A program made the position numbers and the translations under genes. Shown piece after piece: positions 46,110 to 54,430 of a stretch of 64,000 nt of DNA. The notes under the pieces are model-generated. The model did no database searches, had not been told where the DNA came from, and saw only the letters and a program-made list of their open reading frames with translations. Within the stretch, counting starts at the first letter, position 1. Every line of letters begins with the position of its first letter. Where the stretch lies: positions 124,001 to 188,000 of the forward strand of contig NZ_JAATVW010000008.1 in the NCBI RefSeq assembly GCF_011947225.1, written 5' to 3'. The DNA comes from Planosporangium flavigriseum. GTDB lineage: Bacteria; Actinomycetota; Actinomycetes; Mycobacteriales; Micromonosporaceae.

Positions 46110-47273
46110 CTACCGCGCACCGGTCGCCTGGGCGGCGAGCATGCACGCGTCGTCGCCGGGATTGCGCGGACGCAGACGGTCCAAAATGGACTCAAGGCGG
46201 TCTGTCGCCGGTGCGTGCAGCCCTTCGGCCACCGACATCGCGAGGTCCCGTATGCCCTCGTCGATCCCGTGGCCGCGCTGCTCGATCAGGCCGTCGGTGT
46301 ACATGAGCACCACGTCACCCGGGTGAAGCTGGACCGACGCGTGCTCGTACTCCGCCTCGGGGCAGACGCCCAGGAGCATGCCGGCCGGCTCGTACCGGGT
46401 GTGCACGCCGTCCCGCCCGGCCACCATGATCGGCGGATGGCCGGCCCGAGCCCAGGTCAGCGTGCCGGTGGACGGACGGTACCGGGCCACCACGGCGGTC
46501 GCCGTCGCCCAACTGCCCTGCCGGCACAGCAGGACGTTGAGCGCGGCCAGAATCTCGCCGGGCTGGTGGCCGGCGACCGCGTACGCGGCGGCGGCGTGGC
46601 GCAACGCCACCATCGGCGGGGCCGCGGCGAGCCCGTGGCCCACCACGTCCCCGACGGCGAACACGACGTCGCCGTCGGCGAGCGGAACCGTGAGGTACCA
46701 GTCGCCACCGACGTCGGCGGAGTCGTCGGCGGCGAAGTAGCGTACGGCGACGCGCATCCCGCCCGCGTCGGTGACGGCCGTCGGCACCGGCAGGATCACC
46801 TGCTGCAGCTGGCCGTTGATCTCCCGCTGCTGGGCCAGGGCCCGCTGCTGCGCCACCACGGTGCGGTGGCTGACCAGCAGCCGGTCGCGTACCCGGTTCA
46901 GCTCGGTCAGGTCGTTGACGACCGCGTACAGGGTCTGCTGCGCCGGGTGCAGTTCGAAGGTCGCGCGGACCGGTCGCGCGCGGTCCGCGGCGCGCATCAG
47001 GTACTCGACGTCCACCGGCGCGCCGTCGTCCAGCAGCCGGTCGACGGCTGCCGAGACGCGGCCGCGGTCGTCGGGCGCGGCGAGGTTGAGAAAGCCCGGC
47101 AGAGCCAGCGCACCGTCGACGCGGCGCCTACCGGTCAGCCGGTACAGCCGCTCGGACCACTCGACCCGGTCGGTATCCAGGTGCCAGGCCCCCCAGCCCA
47201 GCCCCTGGCCAGCCGTGCCGAGCCCGGGGTCGGTCGCCACTGCGCTGCGCGCACCAGCGCGGATTTCCTCCAT
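46110..47273 (-). CDS. PAS-PP2C (RsbU/SpoIIE-type) serine phosphatase
   Basis: 387 residues from ATG 47273, chosen because GGGAGG lies 4-5 nt upstream; the frame is open to 47453. A PAS-like domain (WGAWHLDTDRVEWSERLYRL... VRATFELHPAQ) is followed by a coiled linker and a PPM/SpoIIE phosphatase domain: VRYFAADDSADVGGDWYLTV, VFAVGDVVGHGLAAA and VLMYTDGLIE carry the metal-binding Asp residues. Such enzymes dephosphorylate anti-sigma-factor antagonists in stress signalling. No antagonist or anti-sigma gene is adjacent. Confidence 0.92.
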   Translation of the reverse strand: MEEIRAGARSAVATDPGLGTAGQGLGWGAWHLDTDRVEWSERLYRLTGRRRVDGALALPGFLNLAAPDDRGRVSAAVDRLLDDGAPVDVEYLMRAADRARPVRATFELHPAQQTLYAVVNDLTELNRVRDRLLVSHRTVVAQQRALAQQREINGQLQQVILPVPTAVTDAGGMRVAVRYFAADDSADVGGDWYLTVPLADGDVVFAVGDVVGHGLAAAPPMVALRHAAAAYAVAGHQPGEILAALNVLLCRQGSWATATAVVARYRPSTGTLTWARAGHPPIMVAGRDGVHTRYEPAGMLLGVCPEAEYEHASVQLHPGDVVLMYTDGLIEQRGHGIDEGIRDLAMSVAEGLHAPATDRLESILDRLRPRNPGDDACMLAAQATGAR

Positions 47274-47478
47274 CGCACCTCCCGTGCCGAGTGCGCCTGA
47301 CAGACCATGGTTGGCACGGGTTGGTGACCCCGGCTCCCCCGAACCGGGTGATGTTCGGTTGTTGCCGCAGTTCCGGCGCTGCTCCACCCGGACCGGGTGA
47401 GGTGACATCTGGCAAACACCGCAGACCGCGGCCCGTTCGGTGGGGCTGGTCATCCAGCGACCGTCGGGTACGCTGCGG

Positions 47479-50277
47479 TCAGATCAGCCCCACCTCCTGC
47501 GCCCGGCGGATGGCGTCGCGGCGGCGTCCCACCCCGAGCTTGCGGTACACGTTCTTGACGTGGGTCTTGACGGTGTTGGGGGACACGCACAGCATCGACG
47601 CGATCTCCGGGGTGGACATCATGCTGCGCAGATGGCGGAGAACGATGAGTTCCCGCTCGGTGAGCGGCTCGACTCCGCGCGGACGTGGCGGTGGGGTGGC
47701 CACCGGAGCGTTGATCGCCGCGCCGGTGAGCTCGGTGATGAGGCTCGCGTGGCCGGTGCCGGCGGACAGGTGCGCCACCAGCAGGTCGCGTACAAGGGGG
47801 GCGTTGACGAGGAAGGGCAGCCGCAGCCCTTCGGCGCTGGCCAGTTGTAGCGACCGCTCGACGAAGCGCTCGCTGGCCGTTCGGTCGTCGAGGCTCCGCA
47901 GGGCCAGGGCGTGCAGCAGGCACGCCTCCGCCGAGTGGACCGACGTCCCGGCGGGCATCCTCGCGTACCGGCCGGCCGCTGCCGCGGCCGCCGCCGCCTC
48001 GCCGGCCGCCAGGTGCAGTTTGGCCCGGACAACGGCCGTCCAGTCGGGGTATGGCGCCGCCGTCGCGTCGCCCGCGACCAGCCGGCCCGCCTGCCGGACC
48101 TCTCCGAGCGCCAGCCGTAGCTCCGCCTCCATCAGCGCCAGGGCGGCGCCGAACACCGGCGGGAGGCCGTCGGTGTCGCTGTCGGCCCCGGCCGAGGTGA
48201 GGATCTCCAGGCCGCGCGCCGGATCTCCGCGCAGCTGGTACAGCCGGGCCTGGATGGTGGTGGCGAACATCCTGATCGCGGCGTCGGTGTGGGCTGCGCC
48301 GGCCATGCTCCGGTCGACGTGGTGGGCCGCGTCGTCGAGCCGGCCACGCAGCAGGCAGGCGCAGCCGAGCACGACCCGCGCCCAGTCGGCCTCGCTCGCA
48401 CTCGTCAGGCCGGCCCGGGACACGGCGCGCAGCAGGAGCTGACAGGCGTGCACCGCGGAGCCGAGGTGACCGCGGGCCAGGCCGACGAGCGCCTGCTGGC
48501 GCAGGGTCGCGATGAGGATCCGGCCGGAGCCGCTGCGGCGGGCGAGCGGCAGCGCCTCCCGGACCGCCGTAGTGGCCGCCTCCAACCGCCCGAGGGCCAG
48601 CGAGGCGTCCGCTGCGGCGGTCCGGCTCAACGCCCGTACCTCGTCCAGTACCCCGGCCGGCGCGCCGCGCACGCTGTCGAGCAGGCCCGCCGCGGCGGTC
48701 AGCGTACGGTCGGCGTCCCCGGCGCCGCGCGCCTCGGCCAGCCGCACGGCGTGGAGGATGGGGGCGACCGCGTCGTCGACGTGCGGGCTCTCCTCGGCCC
48801 GGCGCAGGAACGCGCGCACGCCGTCGACGTCGCCCGCCTCGTGGTGCGCGGCCGCGAAGGCGAGCGCCAGCCGGGCGTCGGTGTTGACCGCTTCGGGGGG
48901 TGTGGGCGTGGGCCCGACCGGGCCGGACGGGCCGCAGCCGGCCAGCAGCTCGCGCCAGTGCCGGACGAGCAGCAGGGTCGCGCTGTCCCAGTCGCCGGCG
49001 GCGAGGGCGTGGCGCAGCGCTGCGGCGGGCAGTCCGTTACGGGCGTACCAGTCGGCCGCGGCGGTGTGCAGGACCGGCATCCGCTCCGGCGCGCTCCGGC
49101 GCAGTTCGGCGTACATCGCCCGGCGGAGCAGCCGCCGGTACCGGTACCAGCCGTGGGCCCCGCCGCAGTAGACGGTGAACGCGTTCGCCTGCTCCAGCTC
49201 GTTCAGGATCCGCGCGCCGTCGCGGCGGTCGGTCAACGCCTCGACCAGCCCGGGGCAGACGTACTCCAGCACGGAGGTGCACAGCAGCAGCTCCCGCTGG
49301 TCGTCGGTCAGCCGGTGCAGCACCTCGCGCTCGAGGTAGTCGAGGTACGCCCGGTCGCCGACGCCCAACTCGTCGACCACGCGGTCCGGTTCGCCGCGCC
49401 ACGACATCTCCTGCACGGCGAGGGTGAGGCCGGCCGCCCACCCTTCGGTGACGCTCAGCAGCTTGCGGACGGTCGCGCGGGGCACCTCGAGTTCGTGTCG
49501 CCGCAGCAGCTCACCGGTTTCGTCAGCGGTGAACGTCAACTGCTCGGTGCGCAGTTCGGCCAGCTGCCCGAGCAGGCGCCACCGGTACAGCGGCAGGCCG
49601 GGCTCGCTGCGGGTGAGCAGCACCGCGCGCAGGTCGGGTCCGCGCTGTTGCAGCAGCCGCTCGACGTTGGACAGGACAGCCGGGTCGGTGACCAGATGGA
49701 AGTCGTCGAGGACGAGCAGGACGGGGGGACCGCTGCGCTGCGCCGGTCGGCCCCGGTCGTCGCCGTCGGCCTGGAGGTGCACCCCGGCGCGGGCCAGGGC
49801 CTCCACAATGTGGTGCCAGGAGTCGAAACCGTCGGCTGCGTCGAGCCCGTCGGCGGTCTCGAATCCCACCCAGGCGACCGGCCCCGGCGCCCGGTCGGCG
49901 CGGATCCAGGAGCTGAGCAGCACGCTCTTGCCCCACCCGGCTGGCGCGGCCACCAGCGTGAGGGGGTGGCGCAGGGCGACGTCGAGCCGGTGCAGCAGCC
50001 GGGGCCGGGGTACGTGCGTCGCGGGCAGCGGCGGCACCAGGAACCGGGGTGCGGTGAGCGGCCACTGGGTGCCACTGTTCGGCGCGGCCTGGCTGTTCTT
50101 CGCCGCGATCCGTCGTCGGCGAGCAACCGGTACGCCGGTGTCGCGGTGTGCGCGGCCGACTCTCGTCGCGCCGAGCCGGCGTTGCCCCGGCTGCTCAGTG
50201 TCGGCCAACGGGACCTGATTCGTGGAACGGCGGCCGTCCGGTCCCGTTCCGAGGCGCGTCGCGGATATCGGCCTCAA
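47479..50277 (-). CDS. LAL/MalT-type LuxR-family ATPase regulator, copy 2
   Basis: Up to 932 residues; the start at TTG 50277 is uncertain and the first 70 residues may not be real, since conserved sequence begins at about PRFLVPPLPATHVPRPRL. P-loop AAPAGWGKSVLLSSW, Walker B VLLVLDDFHLV, helical repeats, and C-terminal HTH LTERELIVLRHLRSMMSTPE then IASMLCVSPNTVKTHVKNVY. The HTH is close to that of copy 1 (about 75% identical by eye), so they may bind similar sites. Confidence 0.9.
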   Translation of the reverse strand: MRPISATRLGTGPDGRRSTNQVPLADTEQPGQRRLGATRVGRAHRDTGVPVARRRRIAAKNSQAAPNSGTQWPLTAPRFLVPPLPATHVPRPRLLHRLDVALRHPLTLVAAPAGWGKSVLLSSWIRADRAPGPVAWVGFETADGLDAADGFDSWHHIVEALARAGVHLQADGDDRGRPAQRSGPPVLLVLDDFHLVTDPAVLSNVERLLQQRGPDLRAVLLTRSEPGLPLYRWRLLGQLAELRTEQLTFTADETGELLRRHELEVPRATVRKLLSVTEGWAAGLTLAVQEMSWRGEPDRVVDELGVGDRAYLDYLEREVLHRLTDDQRELLLCTSVLEYVCPGLVEALTDRRDGARILNELEQANAFTVYCGGAHGWYRYRRLLRRAMYAELRRSAPERMPVLHTAAADWYARNGLPAAALRHALAAGDWDSATLLLVRHWRELLAGCGPSGPVGPTPTPPEAVNTDARLALAFAAAHHEAGDVDGVRAFLRRAEESPHVDDAVAPILHAVRLAEARGAGDADRTLTAAAGLLDSVRGAPAGVLDEVRALSRTAAADASLALGRLEAATTAVREALPLARRSGSGRILIATLRQQALVGLARGHLGSAVHACQLLLRAVSRAGLTSASEADWARVVLGCACLLRGRLDDAAHHVDRSMAGAAHTDAAIRMFATTIQARLYQLRGDPARGLEILTSAGADSDTDGLPPVFGAALALMEAELRLALGEVRQAGRLVAGDATAAPYPDWTAVVRAKLHLAAGEAAAAAAAAGRYARMPAGTSVHSAEACLLHALALRSLDDRTASERFVERSLQLASAEGLRLPFLVNAPLVRDLLVAHLSAGTGHASLITELTGAAINAPVATPPPRPRGVEPLTERELIVLRHLRSMMSTPEIASMLCVSPNTVKTHVKNVYRKLGVGRRRDAIRRAQEVGLI

Positions 50278-51024
50278 CCTCCCCTCGATGGGACTGGCTC
50301 ACCACATACCCATGGTCAAGATATGGGTACCGGTTGTGTGTGGCGGCGTTTCTTGCCTGGTTTCTTGCGCTTAAACGCGTGTCGCTGGCGTGGAATGAGA
50401 GAGCGCTGAAGTAAAGGTTCTTTATCGCGGCTGGCGGGGCGGATTCAGGTATCGACGCACGGCTACGGAGCGTGTTTGTGTTACGCGGCATTGCGCAGCA
50501 TCAGTACGTGAAATCGCTGTCTTGGTCGCAAAATGCCGGCCGGTGATGGCACAGGGTTACGGGCCTGACGCGCTGGTGCGACCGCGATCGGCGGCCGCGC
50601 GCGATTCGGGAGTTAACGCTGAGTGCAATGCGCGCTACCAATTGGTAACGCTTGTTTCGCCCGATGTGATTACCCAAGTCGCCGGTTCACTGCGGGGACG
50701 GGCTACTCGCTTTTATCGATCCAACGAATCGGGCTGATCCGGCATGTCCGATAGGCCGACCGACAATTCGAGTGGGCGCGCCTGGGATACCTACCGTGTG
50801 TCGCCGGCTCGTCACGAATTCTTCAGATGGTGCAAAAGGTTCGGGTAGGTGTCCACACGTTTTGTCCGCGGCGACGCGTGGCCGGCTGCCGGCTGCCCCC
50901 GTTCGGCGTTCGCTCCGGCCGTCCGGGCACCGGCGCCCCGTGTCACTCTCGGGAAAACCCAAACGACCGTTAAGCTTCAGAGTGCGGTCAACGAGGACCC
51001 TCTACCCCTGGATCCGGTGAGCCT
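50278..51024. other. Large AT-richer non-coding region with inverted repeats
   Basis: About 750 bp with no supported gene, between a LAL regulator and an acyl-CoA dehydrogenase, both facing away. Base composition is visibly less GC-rich at 50330-50860 than in the flanks. It contains TACCCAT/ATGGGTA arms at 50307-50313 and 50323-50329 and a TAAAG/CTTTA palindrome at about 50412-50424. These could be operators for the LAL regulator. Codon periodicity is not evident. Confidence 0.5.
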
Positions 51025-52179
51025 GTGAACCTCCACTCCCACGTCGAGCGCATCCTGCCCAGCGACGAGGCGTACGCGCTGCTCGACCTGACCCGCGACA
51101 TCGCCGACGCGGAGCTGGCCCCGCGCGCGGACGACTTCGAAGCGCGCGGAGAGTTCCCCCGCGACCTGGTGCGCACCTTGGGCCGCGCCGGCCTGTTGGG
51201 GCTGCCATATCCGGAGGAGTACGGCGGCGGCGCCCAGCCGTACGAGGTGTACCTGCAGGTACTTGAGGAGTTGGCCCGCCGCTGGCTCGCCGTCGCCGAA
51301 GCGGTGTCGGTGCACACCCTCGCCTGCTACCCGCTCGCTGGGTTCGGCACGGACGCCCAGCGCAAGCGGTTGCTGCCGGACATGCTCGGCGGTGAGCTGC
51401 TCGGCGCGTACTGCCTGTCCGAGCCCGCCGGAGGCTCCGATGCCGCCGCGATGACCACGAAGGCCGTACGCGATGGCGACGCGTATGTGGTGACCGGCAC
51501 GAAGGCCTGGATCACCCACGCCGGGTACGCCGACTTCTACAACATCTTCTGCCGTACCGGCGGCCCGGGCGCCCGCGGCATCTCGTGCCTGCTCGCCGAC
51601 GCCGCCACGCCGGGCATCGTGCCGCAGGCCCGGGAGCGCACGATGGGGCTGCGCGCCTCGCCAGTGGCCCAGATCGCGTTCGACGGCGCCCGGGTGGCGG
51701 GCGACCGGCTGCTCGGCGAGGAGAACACCGGCTTCCGGATCGCCATGAGCGCCCTGGACGGCGGCCGGCTGGGCATCGCCGCGTGCGCGGTGGGCCTGGC
51801 GCAGGCGGCGCTGGACTACGCGGTCGCGTATGCGCAGGAGCGCCAGCAGTTCGGCCAGCCGATCGCACAGTTCCAGGGGGTCGGCTTCCTGCTGGCCGAC
51901 ATGGCCACCCAGGTGTCCGCGGCCCGCGCCCTGCTCCTCGCTGCGGCCCGGCTGCGCGACGCCGGCCGGCCGTACGGCGTGGAAGCGGCCAAGGCCAAGC
52001 TGTTCGCCACCGACATGGCGATGCGGGTGACCACCGACGCCGTGCAGGTGCTCGGGGGGTACGGCTACGTAGCGGACCACCCGGTCGAGCGGTACATGCG
52101 CGAGGCCAAGGTGCTGCAGATCGTGGAGGGCACCAACCAGATCCAGCGGCTGGTGATTTCCCGCGCGCTCACGAAATGA
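51025..52179 (+). CDS. Acyl-CoA dehydrogenase
   Basis: 384 residues. FAD- and substrate-binding segments: GAYCLSEPAGGSDAAAMTTK near 125-145, WITHAGYADFYN at about 160, DGGRLGIAACAVGLAQAALD, and VLGGYGYVADHPVERYMREA then VLQIVEGTNQIQRLVISRAL at the end, with the Glu of the EGT motif in the catalytic position of short/medium-chain enzymes. It oxidises an acyl-CoA to the 2-enoyl-CoA and passes electrons to ETF. A link to the lysine cluster 4 kb away (crotonyl-CoA/butyryl-CoA) is possible but not shown. Confidence 0.93.
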   Translation: MNLHSHVERILPSDEAYALLDLTRDIADAELAPRADDFEARGEFPRDLVRTLGRAGLLGLPYPEEYGGGAQPYEVYLQVLEELARRWLAVAEAVSVHTLACYPLAGFGTDAQRKRLLPDMLGGELLGAYCLSEPAGGSDAAAMTTKAVRDGDAYVVTGTKAWITHAGYADFYNIFCRTGGPGARGISCLLADAATPGIVPQARERTMGLRASPVAQIAFDGARVAGDRLLGEENTGFRIAMSALDGGRLGIAACAVGLAQAALDYAVAYAQERQQFGQPIAQFQGVGFLLADMATQVSAARALLLAAARLRDAGRPYGVEAAKAKLFATDMAMRVTTDAVQVLGGYGYVADHPVERYMREAKVLQIVEGTNQIQRLVISRALTK

Positions 52180-52266
52180 GCGCCGGATCGCACCAGATGA
52201 GCGCCGGCTGGCACCCTGCGCATGAGTGAATCGCTCCGCCCGCACACCCCGGGTGCGGCGGCAGTG

Positions 52267-52279
52267 TAGTTTTCCGGGC
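52267..52279 (+). promoter_or_regulatory. -10 box for the Lrp/AsnC regulator (leaderless)
   Basis: TAGTTT at 52267-52272, then 7 nt and GTG 52280. Confidence 0.5.
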
Positions 52280-52723
52280 GTGGAAGAGACGGATCGGGCC
52301 ATCCTCACCGAACTCGGCAGAGACGGCCGGCAGTCCTACACCGACCTTGCCGAGAAGGTCGGGCTGTCGGTGTCCGCGGTGCACCAGCGGGTGCGCCGGC
52401 TCGAACAGCGGGGAGTGATCCGGGGCTACGCCGCCCGGTTGGACCATGAGGCCCTGGGCCTGCCGCTGACCGCGTTCGTGGCGATTCGCCCCATCGACCC
52501 CTCACAGCCAGACGACGCGCCGGAGCGGCTGGCCGACCTGCCCGAGATCGAGGCGTGCTACTCGGTGGCCGGCGACGACTTCTACATGCTGCTCGTGCGG
52601 GTCGCGAGCCCGGCCGATCTCGAGCGACTCCTCCAGGAGATCCGCAAGGCCGCGAACGTGGCGACGCGCACGACCGTGGTGCTCTCCACCCCGTACGAGG
52701 GGCGCCCGCCGCAGATCAGATGA
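52280..52723 (+). CDS. Lrp/AsnC-family regulator
   Basis: 147 residues from GTG 52280, which starts MEETDRAILTELGRDGRQSY as the family does. The HTH is TDLAEKVGLSVSAVHQRVRR and is followed by the RAM ligand-binding domain (LTAFVAIRPI, YSVAGDDFYMLLVRV). These regulators sense amino acids and form octamers. It may control lysine catabolism in the nearby kam cluster, which is an inference from distance and family only. It overlaps the convergent phosphatase gene by 8 bp. Confidence 0.9.
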   Translation: MEETDRAILTELGRDGRQSYTDLAEKVGLSVSAVHQRVRRLEQRGVIRGYAARLDHEALGLPLTAFVAIRPIDPSQPDDAPERLADLPEIEACYSVAGDDFYMLLVRVASPADLERLLQEIRKAANVATRTTVVLSTPYEGRPPQIR

Positions 52724-53294
52724 GTGGGGGCTGGTTCCACCGCAGGATGACCTGCTGCTCGCGCTCGTAGCCGAGGGCCGACAGCGTCGCGGTGTCCAGT
52801 CGCAGCCGCCCACCGCCCGACGGCGGCATGCCGATCCAGCGCGCGCCCAGCACCCGCAGCGCGTGGCCGTGTCCGACGATCGCCACGTCCCCCTGGTCGA
52901 GCAGCGGGCGTACACGTTCGATCACCCGGTCGATGCGGGTGCCGATCTGCTCCGGCGATTCCCCGCCGGGGCTGCAGCCGTCGGTCCAGACCGTCCAACC
53001 CGGACGGGTCCGCCTGATCTCCTCGGTGGTCACGCCCTCGTATTCGCCGTAGTTCCACTCGGCCACGTCGTCGTCGATCGCGGTGACGGTGAGCCCGGCC
53101 AGTTCCGCCGTGCGCAGCGCCCGCTGCCGGGGGCTGCTGATGACAGCGACGAACCGCCGGCCGGCCAGCAGTCGGGCGAGGTCCTTCGCCTGCTGCTCGC
53201 CCTCCGCGGTCAAGGGCAGATCCGTGTACGAGGTGTGCTGGTGCGATCTGCTCCACTGGGTCTCACCATGACGGATGAGGATGATCTCGGCCAT
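52716..53294 (-). CDS. Histidine phosphatase (phosphoglycerate mutase-like)
   Basis: 192 residues from ATG 53294, giving the exact family start IILIRHGETQWS, where the RHGE His is the phosphate acceptor. The second His is in VAIVGHGHALRVL, and ISSPRQRALRTAEL and AEWNYGEYEG fit the branch. Related actinobacterial proteins include acid phosphatases and MSMEG-type mutases; the substrate is unknown. Confidence 0.92.
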   Translation of the reverse strand: MAEIILIRHGETQWSRSHQHTSYTDLPLTAEGEQQAKDLARLLAGRRFVAVISSPRQRALRTAELAGLTVTAIDDDVAEWNYGEYEGVTTEEIRRTRPGWTVWTDGCSPGGESPEQIGTRIDRVIERVRPLLDQGDVAIVGHGHALRVLGARWIGMPPSGGGRLRLDTATLSALGYEREQQVILRWNQPPLI

Positions 53295-53370
53295 ACCCCT
53301 ATCATCCCTGCCCGGGCAGCACGGTTGATCACCGCGTCCCCGGCCGGGTCGGTCGCCTACGGTGGTACGG

Positions 53371-53661
53371 ATGCGCCTGGAGACCTCCCGCCTCGTGCTG
53401 CGCCGCTGGCGCGCCGACGATGTCGCCGTCATGGCGGCCATCAACGCCGATCCCGAGGTCATGAGATGGATCGGCGACGGCTCGGTCTCCACCATCGAGC
53501 GGACCGCGGCCGGGGTCGCTGCCTGCGAGCGCCACTGGGAGGAGCACGGCTTCGGCCTGTTCGCGGTCGAGGTTCGCGACACCGGTGAGCTGGCCGGTTT
53601 CACCGGCCTGGCAACACCGGAGTTTCTGCCCGAGATCATGCCGGCCGTGGAGATCGGCTGA
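53371..53661 (+). pseudogene. GNAT acetyltransferase, truncated at the conserved EIGW motif
   Basis: 96 residues from ATG 53371 (7 nt after a TACGGT box at 53358-53363). It reads as a RimJ/RimL-type GNAT: MRLETSRLVLRRWRADDVAV, MRWIGDGS, HGFGLFAVEVRDTGELAGF and FLPEIMPAVEIG. In the family EIG is followed by W and the acetyl-CoA-binding loop. Here the codon after EIG is TGA (TGG expected), and the sequence after it no longer resembles a GNAT; the stop of the convergent gene lies 4 bp away. The CoA-binding half is missing, so the product cannot be a normal acetyltransferase. Confidence 0.75.
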
Positions 53662-53664
53662 CGG

Positions 53665-54327
53665 TCAGCGCGTCGGGCCGGCGGTGTCCGCGTCGAAGTG
53701 CGCGACCGCGCCGCGGGCCCCGTCGACGGCCATCGCGGCCTCATCCGTCGTGGGCACCGCTACGTCCGCGACGTACCGCAGATGCCGGTCGACCGCCTCG
53801 GCCAGCCGGCGCCACCGCGCCGGTTGCGGCTCGTCGTTGTCCAGGGCGTCCCGCAGCGGCTGCAGGTGGTCCAGGCCGACGCCTCTGAGCTCGCCGGCCC
53901 GCGCGAGGACCGCGCCGATGACGGCGACGAGGTGGTCGTGGTGGCCGTCCAGCCAGCGCCGGGTCCGGTAGATGGGGCCGAGTTCCGGCCAGCGCTTGCG
54001 CGCGGCCTGCCGGGTACTGCCGCTCGTTGTGCCCAGGTCGGCGAGGCTGGCGCCGAGCCAGACCGCGTCGGCCGCCTCCTCGGCGGCGAACTCGGCCGTC
54101 ACCTCGTTGACGAGCGCCCCGGCCAGCTGAGCCGCCCGTACCCGGCGCAGCCGGTCGCGGCGCAGCCGGTACTCGTCGTCGGCGTCGCCGGGTCGCACGA
54201 CCGGTTGGGGCGCCTCGAGCCCGGGGTGCGCGGCCAGTTGCCGCGTCATGCGTTCCAGCAGGTCCCGCGCCTGGAGCTGAAGCTCCCTGCGTTCGGCCGC
54301 GGTCAGCACGTCGGCGAGACGATCCAT
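53665..54327 (-). CDS. Putative HTH-containing DNA-binding protein
   Basis: 220 residues from ATG 54327, with AGGGGGT about 5 nt upstream. A charged helical N-terminus is followed by the segment VWLGASLADLGTTSGSTRQAARKRWPELGP, which looks like the small helix-turn-helix (LGT-S-RQAA-KRW) found in many actinobacterial proteins of unknown role, and a helical C-terminal half (HHDHLVAVIGAVLARAGELR). I do not recognise a named family. Its upstream region holds two palindromes, which suggests autoregulation, and a divergent HAD gene. Confidence 0.65.
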   Translation of the reverse strand: MDRLADVLTAAERRELQLQARDLLERMTRQLAAHPGLEAPQPVVRPGDADDEYRLRRDRLRRVRAAQLAGALVNEVTAEFAAEEAADAVWLGASLADLGTTSGSTRQAARKRWPELGPIYRTRRWLDGHHDHLVAVIGAVLARAGELRGVGLDHLQPLRDALDNDEPQPARWRRLAEAVDRHLRYVADVAVPTTDEAAMAVDGARGAVAHFDADTAGPTR

Positions 54328-54340
54328 CCGGCACCCCCTG

Positions 54341-54358
54341 GGACACGTCGACGTGTCC
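54341..54358. promoter_or_regulatory. Perfect 18-bp palindrome, possible operator
   Basis: GGACACGTCGACGTGTCC, 13 bp upstream of the HTH-like gene's ATG and just downstream of its likely -10 box (TACAGT on the minus strand, 54364-54359). A protein bound here would block the start of transcription. Confidence 0.6.
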
Positions 54359-54365
54359 ACTGTAG

Positions 54366-54398
54366 CCAACCATGTAAACCGGAGGTTTACATGGTTGG
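54366..54398. promoter_or_regulatory. 33-bp inverted repeat in a divergent promoter
   Basis: Exact 15-bp arms, CCAACCATGTAAACC (54366-54380) and its complement (54384-54398), around GGA. The centre reads TGTAAACC-GGA-GGTTTACA. It overlaps the -35 region of the HAD-gene promoter and lies at the -35 position of the divergent HTH-like gene, so one bound dimer could control both. Confidence 0.65.
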
Positions 54399-54423
54399 GC
54401 ACATCGACCGCGCGCCGTAGAGT
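54395..54423 (+). promoter_or_regulatory. Promoter of the HAD gene (leaderless)
   Basis: TTGGGC at 54395-54400 and TAGAGT at 54418-54423, spaced exactly 17 bp, with the ATG 7 nt after the -10 box. The -35 overlaps the end of the 33-bp inverted repeat. Confidence 0.55.
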
Positions 54424-54430
54424 CGTCGCC

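Noticed and set aside
48289-50409. 706-codon plus-strand frame opposite the second LAL regulator
   Set aside because: Antisense shadow with no domain signal.
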